Source of the DNA: Paenibacillus ihumii
Lineage (GTDB): Bacteria; Bacillota; Bacilli; Paenibacillales; Paenibacillaceae
DNA length: 64,000 nucleotides
NCBI RefSeq assembly: GCF_001403875.1
Contig: NZ_LN884298.1
Coordinates: 496,001 to 560,000 of the forward strand
Direction of reading: 5' to 3'
In this document: piece after piece, positions 8,509-17,300 of the stretch
Numbering within the stretch: position 1 is the first letter of the stretch
Layout: every line of letters starts with the position of its first letter
Translations under genes and position numbers: made by a program
The notes under the pieces: generated by a model
Seen by the model: the letters and a program-made list of their open reading frames with translations, nothing else
What the model was told of the DNA's origin: nothing
Database searches by the model: none

Positions 8509-9876
8509 TCACCGCCGCGTTTTCTTGAACTTGATGAGCGACCATAGGAACAGAAACAACAGAAACGCCAAGCAAAACCCGATGCTAAGCATATTTTGCC
8601 GATCAAATAGAAACAGTACGGCAATGACCGACAGACTGACCGTCGCTAGAATCGTGATGTATGGAAATCCCCATACGCGGAAGCTCGGCTGTACCGGATA
8701 GCTGCGGCGCAGCTTCAACTGAGACAGGCAAATGCTGATCCACACCAGCAGCACGACAAATCCCGGCACCGCCATCAGGAAACGGAATAAACCGTCTTGA
8801 AACAGATAAGCCAGAACAGCCCCGCCGATAAGTACGGCCGCACACAGCTTCAGACTGTTCATCGGCACGCCCCGCTTCGTCGTACGGGCCAGATAAGGCG
8901 ATGCTTCGCCGTTCGCCGCCATCGAATGCAGCATGCGGGTAGCCCCGTAAATCCCCGAATTCGCTGCGGACAGCACCGCTGTCACGAGAATAAAATTCAT
9001 CACATGGGCCGATCCCTGCAGCCCGGTACTGGCCAGCACCTGAACGAAGGGACTGCTCTCGCTGTTCAACTGATTCCACGGAATCAAGCTGCAAATGACG
9101 AGGATCGGCAGCGTATAGAACAGAATGACCCGTAATATGAAGCTCTTTACCACCTTGGGCAAAACCTTGTCCACGTCCTTGGTCTCCGTCAGGGTAAGCC
9201 CGATCAGCTCCGACCCGCCATAAGAGAACATCACTACCAGCAGCGCGGCAATAATCGCCGTCCAACCGTTCGGCAGGAAGCCACCGTAATCCACCAAATT
9301 ATGCAGGCCGCCAGCACCTTCCACTGTCCATACGCCAGACAGTATCAAGGCACCCAGAATGATAAAGACAATAATCATGCCGATCTTGATGCCCGCCAGC
9401 CAGAACTCCGCTTCTCCAAAGCCGCTGACGCTCAGCATGTTAATCCCCAGGACAAGGATTGCACACCCCAAGGTCAACAGCCATAGCGGCGCCTCCGGAA
9501 GCCAGTATTGCAGGAAGCTGCCTGCGGCCAGCACCTCTATGACACATACCGTTAGCCACATAAAGCAATAGAGCCAGCCGATAATGAAAGACAGCCGTTC
9601 GCCGAAGGCCTCCCGAATGAAGTCCTTCATATTGCGATTCGGGTATACCATCGCCATCTCGGCAATGGCTCCCATCACGACGAGCAGCAGCAAGCCTGCC
9701 AGAATATATGAAATGACGATCCCCGGTCCTGCTATACTGATCGTCTCGTAGCTTCCCTTGAATATTCCCGTGCCGATTACGCCGCCCATCGCCATAAAGG
9801 TAATATGCCGAGGCCGTAATTTTTTATGAAGCGTCCCCTGCTCCTGTTCGTTTGCTTGTGCCCTCTCCTGAGACAT
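8509..9876 (-). CDS. Amino-acid permease, APC superfamily (AAT-like)
   Basis: A 455-aa integral membrane protein with about 12 predicted membrane segments and a short charged N-terminus rich in Glu/Gln. The first helix carries the APC consensus GGVIGTGIFKGS, followed by the GPGIVISYILAG and EMAMVYPN motifs typical of amino-acid/proton symporters of the AAT type. Length fits the family (450-470). It is monocistronic: a T-run terminator follows, and the next gene upstream on the strand has its own terminator at about 10015-10045. The specific amino acid cannot be assigned; no T-box or other leader was recognised in the upstream 140 bp. Confidence 0.9.
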   Translation of the reverse strand: MSQERAQANEQEQGTLHKKLRPRHITFMAMGGVIGTGIFKGSYETISIAGPGIVISYILAGLLLLVVMGAIAEMAMVYPNRNMKDFIREAFGERLSFIIGWLYCFMWLTVCVIEVLAAGSFLQYWLPEAPLWLLTLGCAILVLGINMLSVSGFGEAEFWLAGIKIGMIIVFIILGALILSGVWTVEGAGGLHNLVDYGGFLPNGWTAIIAALLVVMFSYGGSELIGLTLTETKDVDKVLPKVVKSFILRVILFYTLPILVICSLIPWNQLNSESSPFVQVLASTGLQGSAHVMNFILVTAVLSAANSGIYGATRMLHSMAANGEASPYLARTTKRGVPMNSLKLCAAVLIGGAVLAYLFQDGLFRFLMAVPGFVVLLVWISICLSQLKLRRSYPVQPSFRVWGFPYITILATVSLSVIAVLFLFDRQNMLSIGFCLAFLLFLFLWSLIKFKKTRR

Positions 9877-10014
9877 TTCCTGACTCCTTCCGATGATCCA
9901 GACCTTATTGTATACACCTAAATCTACAGTTTACCCCTATTCTCCAAAACATGCACGCCTAAAAATCACCACTACCAGGAATGGCCAATTTCTCCATATC
10001 TATAACGCCGCATA

Positions 10015-10045
10015 TAAAAAACCGTACTCCCATTAGAAGTACGGT
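10015..10045 (-). terminator. Intrinsic terminator of YiiX-like gene
   Basis: ACCGTACT (10021-10028) pairs with AGTACGGT (10038-10045). Six Ts follow on the minus strand. Confidence 0.85.
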
Positions 10046-10053
10046 CCCTCAAT

Positions 10054-10599
10054 TTACAGCTCCTCTGGCTCATACTCGCTTAACTTTCCTTCATAGACCA
10101 ATTTCAGGCGGTCGCTCTGCCGGAAATCATCCGGCGTCACCAGCGCCGGCAGCTTGTTCCACAGCTTGATGCCGGACCTGTCCAGAATCTCCGCCACGAA
10201 CTGCGAGCAGAAGTAAGAGTTGCTGAATTCAACGGGCTCCTTGAGCGCAATGCCGACCACGCCCAGAATGTTATACAGATATTTATTGCGGCTGCGGATG
10301 AAAATCTGCAGAACCCGCTTCATTTTCTCGACTTCACGCTCGGATACCTTGAGCTCATAAAGAACGCACGTCGTATTTGGATACTTGCTGAACGTGCCCG
10401 TCTTGATATCCTCCTTGACGAACCCCCCGTTGAGCGGATTGTTCGGGCTCTTCCGTCCAAAGCTGTACAGCTCGGACAGCTCCCGGTTGAAGGATATAGA
10501 TGCATGATTGTACGGGGCTCTCGTATACCCCTTGATCATCCTCGTAAAAAGCGTCCCGGTATTCGTAAGCAAAATAAAAACCGAACGATCATCTGCCAT
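10054..10599 (-). CDS. YiiX-like permuted NlpC/P60 cysteine hydrolase
   Basis: A 181-aa protein matching the circularly permuted papain-like YaeF/YiiX group of the NlpC/P60 superfamily. The permuted order is visible: the His motif comes first (YNHASISF, H32) and the Cys nucleophile later (YFCSQFVAEIL, C131), with a PVEFSNSYF approach strand. Members act on peptides, amides or acyl groups, and many are linked to lipids or the envelope. There is no signal peptide or membrane segment, so it is probably cytosolic. It is divergent from the CdsA-like gene, with about 100 bp between starts; this neighbourhood would fit a lipid-related role, but that is inference. Confidence 0.8.
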   Translation of the reverse strand: MADDRSVFILLTNTGTLFTRMIKGYTRAPYNHASISFNRELSELYSFGRKSPNNPLNGGFVKEDIKTGTFSKYPNTTCVLYELKVSEREVEKMKRVLQIFIRSRNKYLYNILGVVGIALKEPVEFSNSYFCSQFVAEILDRSGIKLWNKLPALVTPDDFRQSDRLKLVYEGKLSEYEPEEL

Positions 10600-10699
10600 T
10601 TACGAAATTCCCCTTATCAAAAATGAGTTGTTCCTTCATAATAACATATGATCGCCCCTGGTGGGTCCTACGTCATGACAAGGTGGATGGTGAAGGGCA

Positions 10700-11614
10700 A
10701 TGAACAGCTCGCTCATAACTTTAACCCTGATTTTTACTGCATTATTAGTCATACAGATTATCTATTATGTCCTGAACAAAATACAGCCGGACAAAGATTA
10801 CGCCGCCATCGGCTCCAAAATCAAGACCTGGTGGGGCATGTTCGTTATTTTTTGTCTGGCTACTCTATTTAATCCGGTCGTTTCGCTGCTGTCCCTTATG
10901 GTGCTTACCTTCTTCGCGCTGAAGGAGTATTTCTCCATGATCCGTTCCAGAAAAGCCGACCGCAGATTGTATCTTTGGGCTTATTTATCCATTCCCGTGC
11001 AGTTCTACTGGATCTATATTGAATGGTACGGGATGTTCATCATCTTTATTCCGATCTATGTATTTCTGTTCCTGCCGCTCCCGCGGCTGATCAATAAAGG
11101 AACGGTCGGCTTCCTGCGCAGCGTCAGCTCCACCCAGTGGGGGCTCATGCTGATGGTATTCGGGCTTAGCCACCTCGCCTACTTCCAGTTTGCCACGCCG
11201 GAGTATGGCGCAGGGCTTGTGTTGTTCCTGGTTGTGCTGACCCAGCTGAATGACGTCGCCCATCATGTGGCATCGCTTTATTTCGGCAAACGCAAAGTCG
11301 TTCCGACGGCCAATCCCTATCTGACCTGGGAAGGGTTTGCCTTCGCGTTCCTGGTGACGACCGCCGCGGCCTATTTGATCCACCCCTACCTGACGCCGCT
11401 TGGTTCCATGTTCGGAATATTTTGCGGCATGCTGATCAGCTTGAGCGGGTTCTTCGGCAGCCTGACGGTTTCCGTGCTGAAGCGGGATTTGTTAATCGGC
11501 GACGACAACAAGTTCGATGCGCTTAAGGAAAGCTACCTCAGCCGGGTTGATAGTCTGGCTTATACTTCGCCGGTTATTTTCCACGTGATTCGTTACTTTT
11601 TTGATTTCATGTAG
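10700..11614 (+). CDS. CdsA-like phosphatidate cytidylyltransferase family protein
   Basis: A 304-aa polytopic membrane protein (about 8 segments) related to CDP-diglyceride synthase, which makes CDP-diacylglycerol from CTP and phosphatidate. The C-terminal signature is recognisable but degenerate: SVLKRDLLIGDDNKFDALKES followed by SRVDSLAYTSP, instead of the usual KRxxxxKDxxxxxPGHGGxxDRxD. The central QLNDVAHH segment matches the D-rich helix of the family. A second, housekeeping cdsA is expected elsewhere in the genome, so this is probably a paralog with altered substrate. It runs into the following phzF-like gene with a 46-bp gap and may be cotranscribed. Confidence 0.78.
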   Translation: MNSSLITLTLIFTALLVIQIIYYVLNKIQPDKDYAAIGSKIKTWWGMFVIFCLATLFNPVVSLLSLMVLTFFALKEYFSMIRSRKADRRLYLWAYLSIPVQFYWIYIEWYGMFIIFIPIYVFLFLPLPRLINKGTVGFLRSVSSTQWGLMLMVFGLSHLAYFQFATPEYGAGLVLFLVVLTQLNDVAHHVASLYFGKRKVVPTANPYLTWEGFAFAFLVTTAAAYLIHPYLTPLGSMFGIFCGMLISLSGFFGSLTVSVLKRDLLIGDDNKFDALKESYLSRVDSLAYTSPVIFHVIRYFFDFM

Positions 11615-11660
11615 CCTGTCGAACGTTCAACCTCACTTTGAAGCCAAGGAGTTGCTTGCT

Positions 11661-12533
11661 ATGGAATTCTATATCGTTGATGTATTTGCGGAACAAAAAT
11701 ATCAAGGCAATCCGCTCGCCGTACTGCTGCCGGACCGGGAACTGGCCACGGAAGAGATGCAGCAGATCGCCAAAGAGATCAACTTCTCGGAGACAACCTT
11801 CATTATGTCGGGCAAACAGAGGGACGGGGGATACCCTGTGCGCATTTTTACCCCCAACGCGGAGCTTCCCTTTGCGGGACATCCTTCGCTTGGAACGGCC
11901 TTCGTCATTCATCATCAGCTTGATCCAAATAAGAGCAGGCATATGCTCTTGAATCTTGGCGTGGGCCAAATCCCCGTCTCCTTTGCCGAAGGATCGGATA
12001 ACGAGTTATGGATGAAGCAGCAGCAGCCTGTATTCGGGGAGGCTATCGCCCCTGCCGTGATCGCAGAGATACTCCAAATTCCTGTCGGGGATATCCAAAC
12101 CGCCTACCCCATCCATGTATCTTCAACAGGGTTTCCATCCGTCATTGTCCCTTTAAAGAGTCTAGATGCCGTGCGAAGATGCGAGGTTGCCCCGGGGAAG
12201 TATAAGGCCTTCCTCGAAAATATCGCAGATGCGAACCTCCTCGTGTTCTCCGAGGAGACCCTTCATGAGCAAAATGATTTGCATGTGCGGGTATTCGTTA
12301 ATGACCCAGGGTATTATGAAGATCCCGCCACCGGCAGTGCCACCGGGAACCTGGCAGGTTATTTGTTAAAACACGAATTTTTGCAAAAGGGTGAAATTCA
12401 GCTTCGAATCGAGCAGGGATACGCCACGGGGCGTCCTTCCCTTCTGCACATAGACGCCTCTAAGGATGGTGATTCATACGACATCAATGTCGGCGGGCGG
12501 GTATTCTTCGTGGCAAAAGGCGAATGGCTGTAG
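11661..12533 (+). CDS. PhzF family isomerase/epimerase-like protein
   Basis: A 290-aa PhzF-fold protein. Family marks are the opening FYIVDVFAEQKYQGNPLAV, the active-site Glu in NFSETTFI (E44), FAGHPSLGTAF (72-81) and the second-half motif DPATGSATGNLAGYL. PhzF acts in phenazine synthesis, but no phenazine genes are nearby and most PhzF-like proteins in Firmicutes have unknown substrates. AAGGAG ends 9 nt before this ATG, which decides the start over an in-frame upstream codon at 11601 that overlaps the CdsA-like gene. Likely cytosolic and homodimeric by family. Confidence 0.88.
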   Translation: MEFYIVDVFAEQKYQGNPLAVLLPDRELATEEMQQIAKEINFSETTFIMSGKQRDGGYPVRIFTPNAELPFAGHPSLGTAFVIHHQLDPNKSRHMLLNLGVGQIPVSFAEGSDNELWMKQQQPVFGEAIAPAVIAEILQIPVGDIQTAYPIHVSSTGFPSVIVPLKSLDAVRRCEVAPGKYKAFLENIADANLLVFSEETLHEQNDLHVRVFVNDPGYYEDPATGSATGNLAGYLLKHEFLQKGEIQLRIEQGYATGRPSLLHIDASKDGDSYDINVGGRVFFVAKGEWL

Positions 12534-12619
12534 TACCTCCGCCATGAAATGTCCTCACCTCTTTATGATGAATTTTCAGGAAGCTGAGGGGCCATGATCA
12601 ATCAAAGGAAGGTGATCTC

Positions 12620-13027
12620 GTGACCGAAGAAATTAATCCATCCGATAAGCAGCTGGCAGCAAGCGCAGCTGAAGGTGATTTTGAAGCGTTCCGGGCGATC
12701 GTGTGCCGCTATTCCAAAGCCCTTCTATCTGTGGCCTACAGCATATTGGAAGATTATCATGAAGCCCAGGATGCCGTTCAGGAAACCTTTGTGAAATGCC
12801 ATCATAAGTTACATACGTTAAAAGACCCCTCCAGGCTTGGCAGCTGGCTGTATTCCATCGCTTACCGAACAAGTCTTGATTTTACTAGAAAGAAACACAA
12901 GCTCCTTCCTTATGACCAGGCCACCGCTTCAAAATTGGACAATGTTCATTCCTGGCTGGAACAACATACCGTTCAAGAATCGGTCTGGGCTGCCTTGCAA
13001 ACATTAGAGGCAAAAAGCAAACTGTAA
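12620..13027 (+). CDS. Truncated ECF-type sigma-70 factor (region 2 only)
   Basis: A 135-aa product starting at GTG with AAGGAAGGTG upstream. Residues 10-100 are a clear sigma-70 region 2: the ALLSVAYSILEDYHEAQDAVQETFVK core (residues 37-62) and GSWLYSIAYRTSLDFTRKK, which bind core polymerase and the -10 element. The linker continues to QESVWAALQTLEAKSKL and then stops, exactly where region 4 (-35 recognition) should begin. The sequence straight after belongs, in another frame, to a glyoxalase-fold protein missing its first strand. The gene has therefore probably lost its 3' half in a deletion and is unlikely to be a working sigma factor, although region 2 alone could still bind polymerase. 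Confidence 0.8.
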   Translation: MTEEINPSDKQLAASAAEGDFEAFRAIVCRYSKALLSVAYSILEDYHEAQDAVQETFVKCHHKLHTLKDPSRLGSWLYSIAYRTSLDFTRKKHKLLPYDQATASKLDNVHSWLEQHTVQESVWAALQTLEAKSKL

Positions 13028-13302
13028 ACTGGTTCTTCCACCATTTCCATCTAAAATACAGCACCCACGGAAATTTACTGCTCGAATCCGGTCATGAAAT
13101 ATATTTATTGGAATCGGAGAGTCACTCGCCCAGAGAGACTCCCTTGCTAACTTTCTCCGTATCCGACGCTAAAGCATTATGGCTTAAACTCACAAGCAGC
13201 GGTGTGCAGACGGAGCCAATTGCGGTAGACGATCTATTCGGAAAGTCGTTTGTCTTCCATGACCCGGACGGGAACAAATTCAATGCTGTAGAAATTGTGT
13301 AA
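13021..13302 (+). pseudogene. VOC (glyoxalase-fold) protein missing its N-terminus
   Basis: The frame upstream of a possible TTG at 13108 is open back to about 13021 and reads WFFHHFHLKYSTHGNLLLES then EIYLLESES, which is the second strand and helix region of a VOC half. The end, GKSFVFHDPDGNKFNAVEIV, is the classic VOC C-terminal metal-ligand strand. Roughly the first 20 residues (strand 1 with its metal ligand) are absent. The missing 5' end coincides with the missing 3' end of the sigma gene, so one deletion probably joined them. It is followed by an intact VOC gene with a similar C-terminus. Confidence 0.7.
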
Positions 13303-13382
13303 GTTTGTATTTCTCTTGTGACGGATTTCATCTATATGCATCGTCTATTTACTGAAACTACAAAACAAGAGGTGAATAACGG

Positions 13383-13832
13383 ATGGAACAACAGAAAATG
13401 CGGAAGCTAGAAAGCCGTAAGGCCGAGCAGAAGCCGATGCTCAAGAGGGTGCTCTGCAACTATTTGCCCGTATCCGATTTGGAGCTTGCAGCAAAATGGT
13501 ATACCGAGATTTTCGGTTTAGAGTTGAAAAGGCGCGACCCTGGCGGTGCGATTCTCGTCTTAGGGGATGGCCAGTGGCTGTTTTTGCTGGAGACGACAGA
13601 GAAAAGAACCGCTAATTTTGCCACCAGTCAATGGGACGGAAATGAAAAAACATATGAGATGTTCTCCTTGACCTTTGAAGTCGAGAACATTGTCGAGCTG
13701 CATAAGAAGCTTCGGGACAACGGCGTTGAGGTTGAGCCCTTGATGGACCTTGACAGCTGCGGTCTGCAGTTTAAATTTAAAGACCCTGACGGCAACAAGT
13801 TTAATGTATGGCAAGACCCCGCAACCGCATAA
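13383..13832 (+). CDS. VOC family protein (glyoxalase/bleomycin-resistance fold)
   Basis: A 149-aa protein with two babb-type modules: VLCNYLPVSDLELAAKWYTEIFGLEL (strand, helix), LVLGDGQWLFLLE, then the second half FSLTFEVENIVELHKKLRDNGVEV and FKFKDPDGNKFNVWQ. VOC proteins include isomerases, dioxygenases and drug-binding proteins; the family gives no specific reaction. The first 20 residues are highly charged and may be a non-native extension. AGAGGTG lies 8-14 nt before the ATG. It follows the sigma/VOC fusion by 80 bp and its C-terminal motif is close to that fragment, so the two may be related duplicates. Confidence 0.82.
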   Translation: MEQQKMRKLESRKAEQKPMLKRVLCNYLPVSDLELAAKWYTEIFGLELKRRDPGGAILVLGDGQWLFLLETTEKRTANFATSQWDGNEKTYEMFSLTFEVENIVELHKKLRDNGVEVEPLMDLDSCGLQFKFKDPDGNKFNVWQDPATA

Positions 13833-14263
13833 TGAAATGAGCGGCTAACAAAATGATTGACCTCCAAACAGAAAGTCAGTCCTCTACCTGATCGTGTAAG
13901 GGACTGTCTTTACTGTCTTTACTCTGTTTGTGACTATTCCAAATTAGCATGATTCCCGTACATCGCCCGGCCGCTAAGCTCCCGCCCATCAGCGCCAAAA
14001 TAACGGCATCGCATGCCTCTGTTTCTTTAAAATGCTGTCACCCAAAGCGAGTAACTCCTTTCCTGATGGATCTTAAAAGAGGATACCGCATCGTCATTTA
14101 GGAAGTAAAGCCGCCCCTCCTGCGGCGTTTGACGATTAACTCAGATACTCCCCTATTTTTAATAGGATATCTACTCTTTGGTGGATATGCCGTTGCTCTT
14201 CTAATTCGTGTACATACTGTAGAGTAAGTTGCTATTCATCATCACGGATAGGAGGAGGATGTA
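13833..14263. other. 430-bp intergenic region, mostly featureless
   Basis: No credible gene seen. A weak hairpin (CAGTCC/GGACTG, about 13878-13911, followed by TCTTTAC) could end the VOC transcript. A GCCGC/GCGGC stem sits near 14110-14130. Short CATACTGTA at 14213-14221 resembles a sporulation sigma -10 element ahead of the glycosyltransferases. Confidence 0.4.
14213..14221 (+). promoter_or_regulatory. Possible sigma-K/sigma-E type -10 element
   Basis: CATACTGTA fits the sigma-K -10 consensus CATANNNTA and is near the sigma-E one, 43 bp before the first glycosyltransferase start. I could not find a matching -35, so support is weak. Confidence 0.25.
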
Positions 14264-15001
14264 ATGGGATCTGGACAGAGGAACGAGGCAAAGCAGCAGG
14301 GGGTTTCCATCATTACCTGCACAAAGCGCCACAATTTTATAAACAACCTGTTTCAAAATTACACTCGGCAGCGCCATCCGAAAAAGGAACTCATCATTAT
14401 TGTAAACAACGATAGCATACCGCTTGAGCCATATCAGCGTTTAGCCAAGAAAAACCCGAGCATCCGCGTCTACCGCATGGCAGGCCGCGAATCCCTCGGT
14501 GCTTGCCTAAATTATGCATTCAGTAAGACAAAGTACAGCTACATCGCCAAGTTCGATGATGACGACTATTACGCACCCTACTATTTAAAAGACAGCCTGC
14601 AAGCATTGCAAAAAGCAAATGCCGATGTCGTAGGGAAACGAGCTCATTATATGTATTTACGCGGCTCCAAAACATTAATTCTCCGTTTTTCCCAGGACGA
14701 GAACAGATCGGTTAACAGGCTCCCCGGCGCTACGCTGTTCATGAAACGGAACGTGCTGAACAAGGTGCAATTTCCCCATCGGAACGTTGGGGAAGACGAC
14801 CTCTTTTGCCTTAGAAGCAAGCAACAGGGATATAAAGTCTACTCTGCAGGCAAATATAATTTTGTCGCTATCCGCCGAAAAAACTCATCCAGCCATACGT
14901 GGGTCATCAGCGATAAAAAGCTTCTCGCCCACCATAAACGAATCCCCAATGTTCAAAATTACAAGAAGTTCGTGCAGCGGACGCCAAAGGATGCTCCATA
15001 A
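14264..15001 (+). CDS. Family 2 glycosyltransferase, first of a tandem pair
   Basis: A 245-aa GT-A fold transferase without membrane segments. VSIITCTKRH opens the nucleotide-binding domain, KELIIIVNNDS gives strand 2, ESLGACLNYAF precedes the DXD region YIAKFDDDDYYAP (metal and nucleotide-sugar binding), and GEDDLFCLRSKQQGY fits the acceptor-side acidic motif. It resembles the N-terminal GT2 part of CgeD-like spore-surface proteins, which hints at spore-coat polysaccharide. A very strong GGAGGAGG precedes ATG. Its TAA stop shares one base with the ATG of the next glycosyltransferase, indicating translational coupling. Sugar donor and acceptor are not readable. Confidence 0.85.
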   Translation: MGSGQRNEAKQQGVSIITCTKRHNFINNLFQNYTRQRHPKKELIIIVNNDSIPLEPYQRLAKKNPSIRVYRMAGRESLGACLNYAFSKTKYSYIAKFDDDDYYAPYYLKDSLQALQKANADVVGKRAHYMYLRGSKTLILRFSQDENRSVNRLPGATLFMKRNVLNKVQFPHRNVGEDDLFCLRSKQQGYKVYSAGKYNFVAIRRKNSSSHTWVISDKKLLAHHKRIPNVQNYKKFVQRTPKDAP

Positions 15002-15717
15002 TGGCCAAGGTGAATATCTCCAGCCAGCAAAGCGCTGTTTCCATCATTACCTGCACTAAACGAAGATACTGCTTGGATGCGCTTCTTCGCAACTATAGCA
15101 GGCAAAATTATCAGAATAAAGAGCTTATCATCATACTTAATCATAGCAAGCTGAACATGGATGAATATATCATAGCGGCAAAGCCATATAAGAACGTAAG
15201 AATCTACAGTCTCCCTAATTATTCGCTGGGCAGCTGCCTCAACTATGGAGTAAAGGTCGCCAAATACAATTACATTGCTAAATTTGATGATGACGATTAT
15301 TATGCTCCCGGCTATCTCAAAGACAGTATGCAGGTTCTGCGCAAAACAAACGCCGATATCATAGGGAAACGAGCCCACTACATGTACCTGAACGGCAAAA
15401 AGACACTCCTTCATCGTTACAACAATATGGCCGATAAATATGTCCCCCTTGTTCAAGGCGCCACCCTGCTCGTCAAACGCCACGTGTTCAGCAAGGTCTC
15501 CTTCCCCAATCGAAACCGGGGGGAAAGTGTAAAGTTCTGCTCCGACAGCCGGGCCAAGGGCTTCAAAATTTATGCCGGCAATCCCTACAACTTTGTTGCG
15601 TATCGCAGGAAGAATTCGAGAGACCATACTTGGATCGTAAGCGACAAGAGCTTGCTCACAGGCAAGGTGAAAGTGCTAAAGGTCAGGGATCCCGAAAAAT
15701 TCGTAACCCGAGGATAA
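15001..15717 (+). CDS. Family 2 glycosyltransferase, second of a tandem pair
   Basis: A 238-aa paralog of the preceding gene with the same landmarks in the same order: VSIITCTKRRYCLDALL, KELIIILNHS, YIAKFDDDDYYAPGYLKDS and HYMYLNGKKT. One difference stands out: the acidic GEDD motif of the first copy is GESVKFCSDSRAKG here, so the general-base region has lost its acidic residues. The two may work as a heterodimer or add different sugars; the second could also be catalytically weak. Start and previous stop overlap by one base (TAATG). A strong hairpin follows at 15741-15777. Confidence 0.84.
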   Translation: MAKVNISSQQSAVSIITCTKRRYCLDALLRNYSRQNYQNKELIIILNHSKLNMDEYIIAAKPYKNVRIYSLPNYSLGSCLNYGVKVAKYNYIAKFDDDDYYAPGYLKDSMQVLRKTNADIIGKRAHYMYLNGKKTLLHRYNNMADKYVPLVQGATLLVKRHVFSKVSFPNRNRGESVKFCSDSRAKGFKIYAGNPYNFVAYRRKNSRDHTWIVSDKSLLTGKVKVLKVRDPEKFVTRG

Positions 15718-15740
15718 ACTCCGACCTTCTTCTCGCTAGA

Positions 15741-15777
15741 GAACGACCACCCCTGCTCCTAAGGGATGGTCGTTTCT
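15741..15777. terminator. Terminator between glycosyltransferase pair and MocR gene
   Basis: AACGACCA (15742-15749) pairs with TGGTCGTT (15767-15774), extended by CCCT/AGGG. It lies between convergent genes and could serve both. Confidence 0.65.
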
Positions 15778-15829
15778 ATAGGTGAAAGGGAATATCGAAT
15801 CATCATCGCCCAAGATACTATATAGGGGA

Positions 15830-17272
15830 TCAAACCTGAAGGTAAGGCTCCCATATCTGCCTAAGTTGGGCCGCCCCTTCCTCTATTCGTTGCCCTGCAA
15901 TGCCGCCGAAGCCGATCATGAATCTTTTCCTCTTCCTGCGTTCGCAGGCAGCCTGATCCGCGTAGAAGGCAGATGCCGATGCCACACGGATGCCGCCGGA
16001 TTTCGCCGCTTGAATCATTTCCTGCTCAGAAGCTGTAGCGCGAAGCGACAGAATCAGGTGAAATCCCGCATGCGGGTTAAGGACATCGCCGCAGTCGTGG
16101 AATTGTATCTGAAGGGCCTCGGCGAGCTCCTGGTTTTTTCTGCGGTAAAGGCTTCTCATTTTACGAACATGCTTCTCGAAATACCCCTGCTTCATAAGCT
16201 TCTCCAGCGTGCGCTGATACACCCGGGAGGAGGATTGCTCGAATAGCAATCTTCTTCTCAATTGCTGATAAGGAGCCAGTAACGATTCAGGAAGCACCAG
16301 GTAATGGATACAAATGTCGGGGGCGAGTATTTGGGAGAACCCCCCTACATATATCACATTCGCATCAGGCGCCAAGCCTTGGAGCGCTGGTACCGGCTGC
16401 CCTACATAGCGAAGCTCTCCGCCGTAATCGTCCTCAATGATATAGCCCTCCTGCTCCTTGGCCCACTTCAGCAGCTCCATTCTTTCGTTAATCGGCATTA
16501 CCCTGCCCCCAGGAAACTGATGGGAAGGGGCGACTGCCACAATTCGTACGGATGACTGCAGCAAACGGGAAATGTCTATCCCCTTGTCTGCTTCAGTTGC
16601 GGTCAAGACAGCAAAGCCCTCGGCCTGGAATGTCCGGGCGATTAGCGGATAACACGGATCCTCTACAGCTACAGCTGGAGAAATTCCCTTAAGAAGGATG
16701 GCCAGGTAATGCAGAAGCAGATGCTGCTCCGCACCAATGACAATCTGCTCCTTGCGGCACACCACTCCGCGAATCCTGTACAGGTAAGCGGCAAGCTCCT
16801 CGCGCAATCCAGCCTCGCCTTGCGGATCCCCGTAGAAGAGCAGTTCCTCGTACTCCTCCCGAAGCGTCTGCATCAGGAGCCTCTTCCAATGGGAGACCGG
16901 AAAGCTTGCAAAGTCGTTTTTAGCCAGATGAAAATCATAGGCATACGTCTCCGCGGTAGAGCAGTCCTTCTCGGAAAGACCGGATTCTGTCTTGGAGGCA
17001 GACATCGTAAACCTGCTATACGAATCGGGGAGAGTTGCTACATAGTACCCTTGTCTGGGACGGCTCTCAATGAATCCTTCTGCCATCAGCTGCTGGTAGG
17101 CAGTCTCTACAGGAGTCGTGCTAACGCATAGCTGCCTGGCTTGTTCCCTGATCGAGGGCAAGCGTTCGTTAGCGTAGAGCCTCCCTCCTACGATATCCTG
17201 CTTGATAGCTTCATAAACGGTCAAATAAACGGGGGATTTAGAAAAGGGTATAGAAACCGTGCTGTTTTTCAT
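15830..17272 (-). CDS. MocR-type GntR/aminotransferase regulator lacking the PLP lysine
   Basis: A 480-aa regulator: a GntR winged helix (residues 10-80; LPSIREQARQLCVSTTPVETAYQQL) fused to a fold-type I aminotransferase domain (about 115-475). MocR proteins such as PdxR and GabR usually bind pyridoxal phosphate through a Lys in an FSK motif. Here the site reads VGGFSQILAPD, with Gln at residue 314, and the following conserved PxxRxGY is PDICIHY. The EDDYDSE motif is EDDYGGE. PLP therefore cannot form the usual internal aldimine; the domain may sense another ligand. The gene is divergent from a GNAT gene across a 99-bp region with a perfect 11-bp inverted repeat, a likely operator for both. 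Confidence 0.87.
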   Translation of the reverse strand: MKNSTVSIPFSKSPVYLTVYEAIKQDIVGGRLYANERLPSIREQARQLCVSTTPVETAYQQLMAEGFIESRPRQGYYVATLPDSYSRFTMSASKTESGLSEKDCSTAETYAYDFHLAKNDFASFPVSHWKRLLMQTLREEYEELLFYGDPQGEAGLREELAAYLYRIRGVVCRKEQIVIGAEQHLLLHYLAILLKGISPAVAVEDPCYPLIARTFQAEGFAVLTATEADKGIDISRLLQSSVRIVAVAPSHQFPGGRVMPINERMELLKWAKEQEGYIIEDDYGGELRYVGQPVPALQGLAPDANVIYVGGFSQILAPDICIHYLVLPESLLAPYQQLRRRLLFEQSSSRVYQRTLEKLMKQGYFEKHVRKMRSLYRRKNQELAEALQIQFHDCGDVLNPHAGFHLILSLRATASEQEMIQAAKSGGIRVASASAFYADQAACERRKRKRFMIGFGGIAGQRIEEGAAQLRQIWEPYLQV

Positions 17273-17300
17273 CTGCCTCTCCTGTCCTCTGAAAATATTA

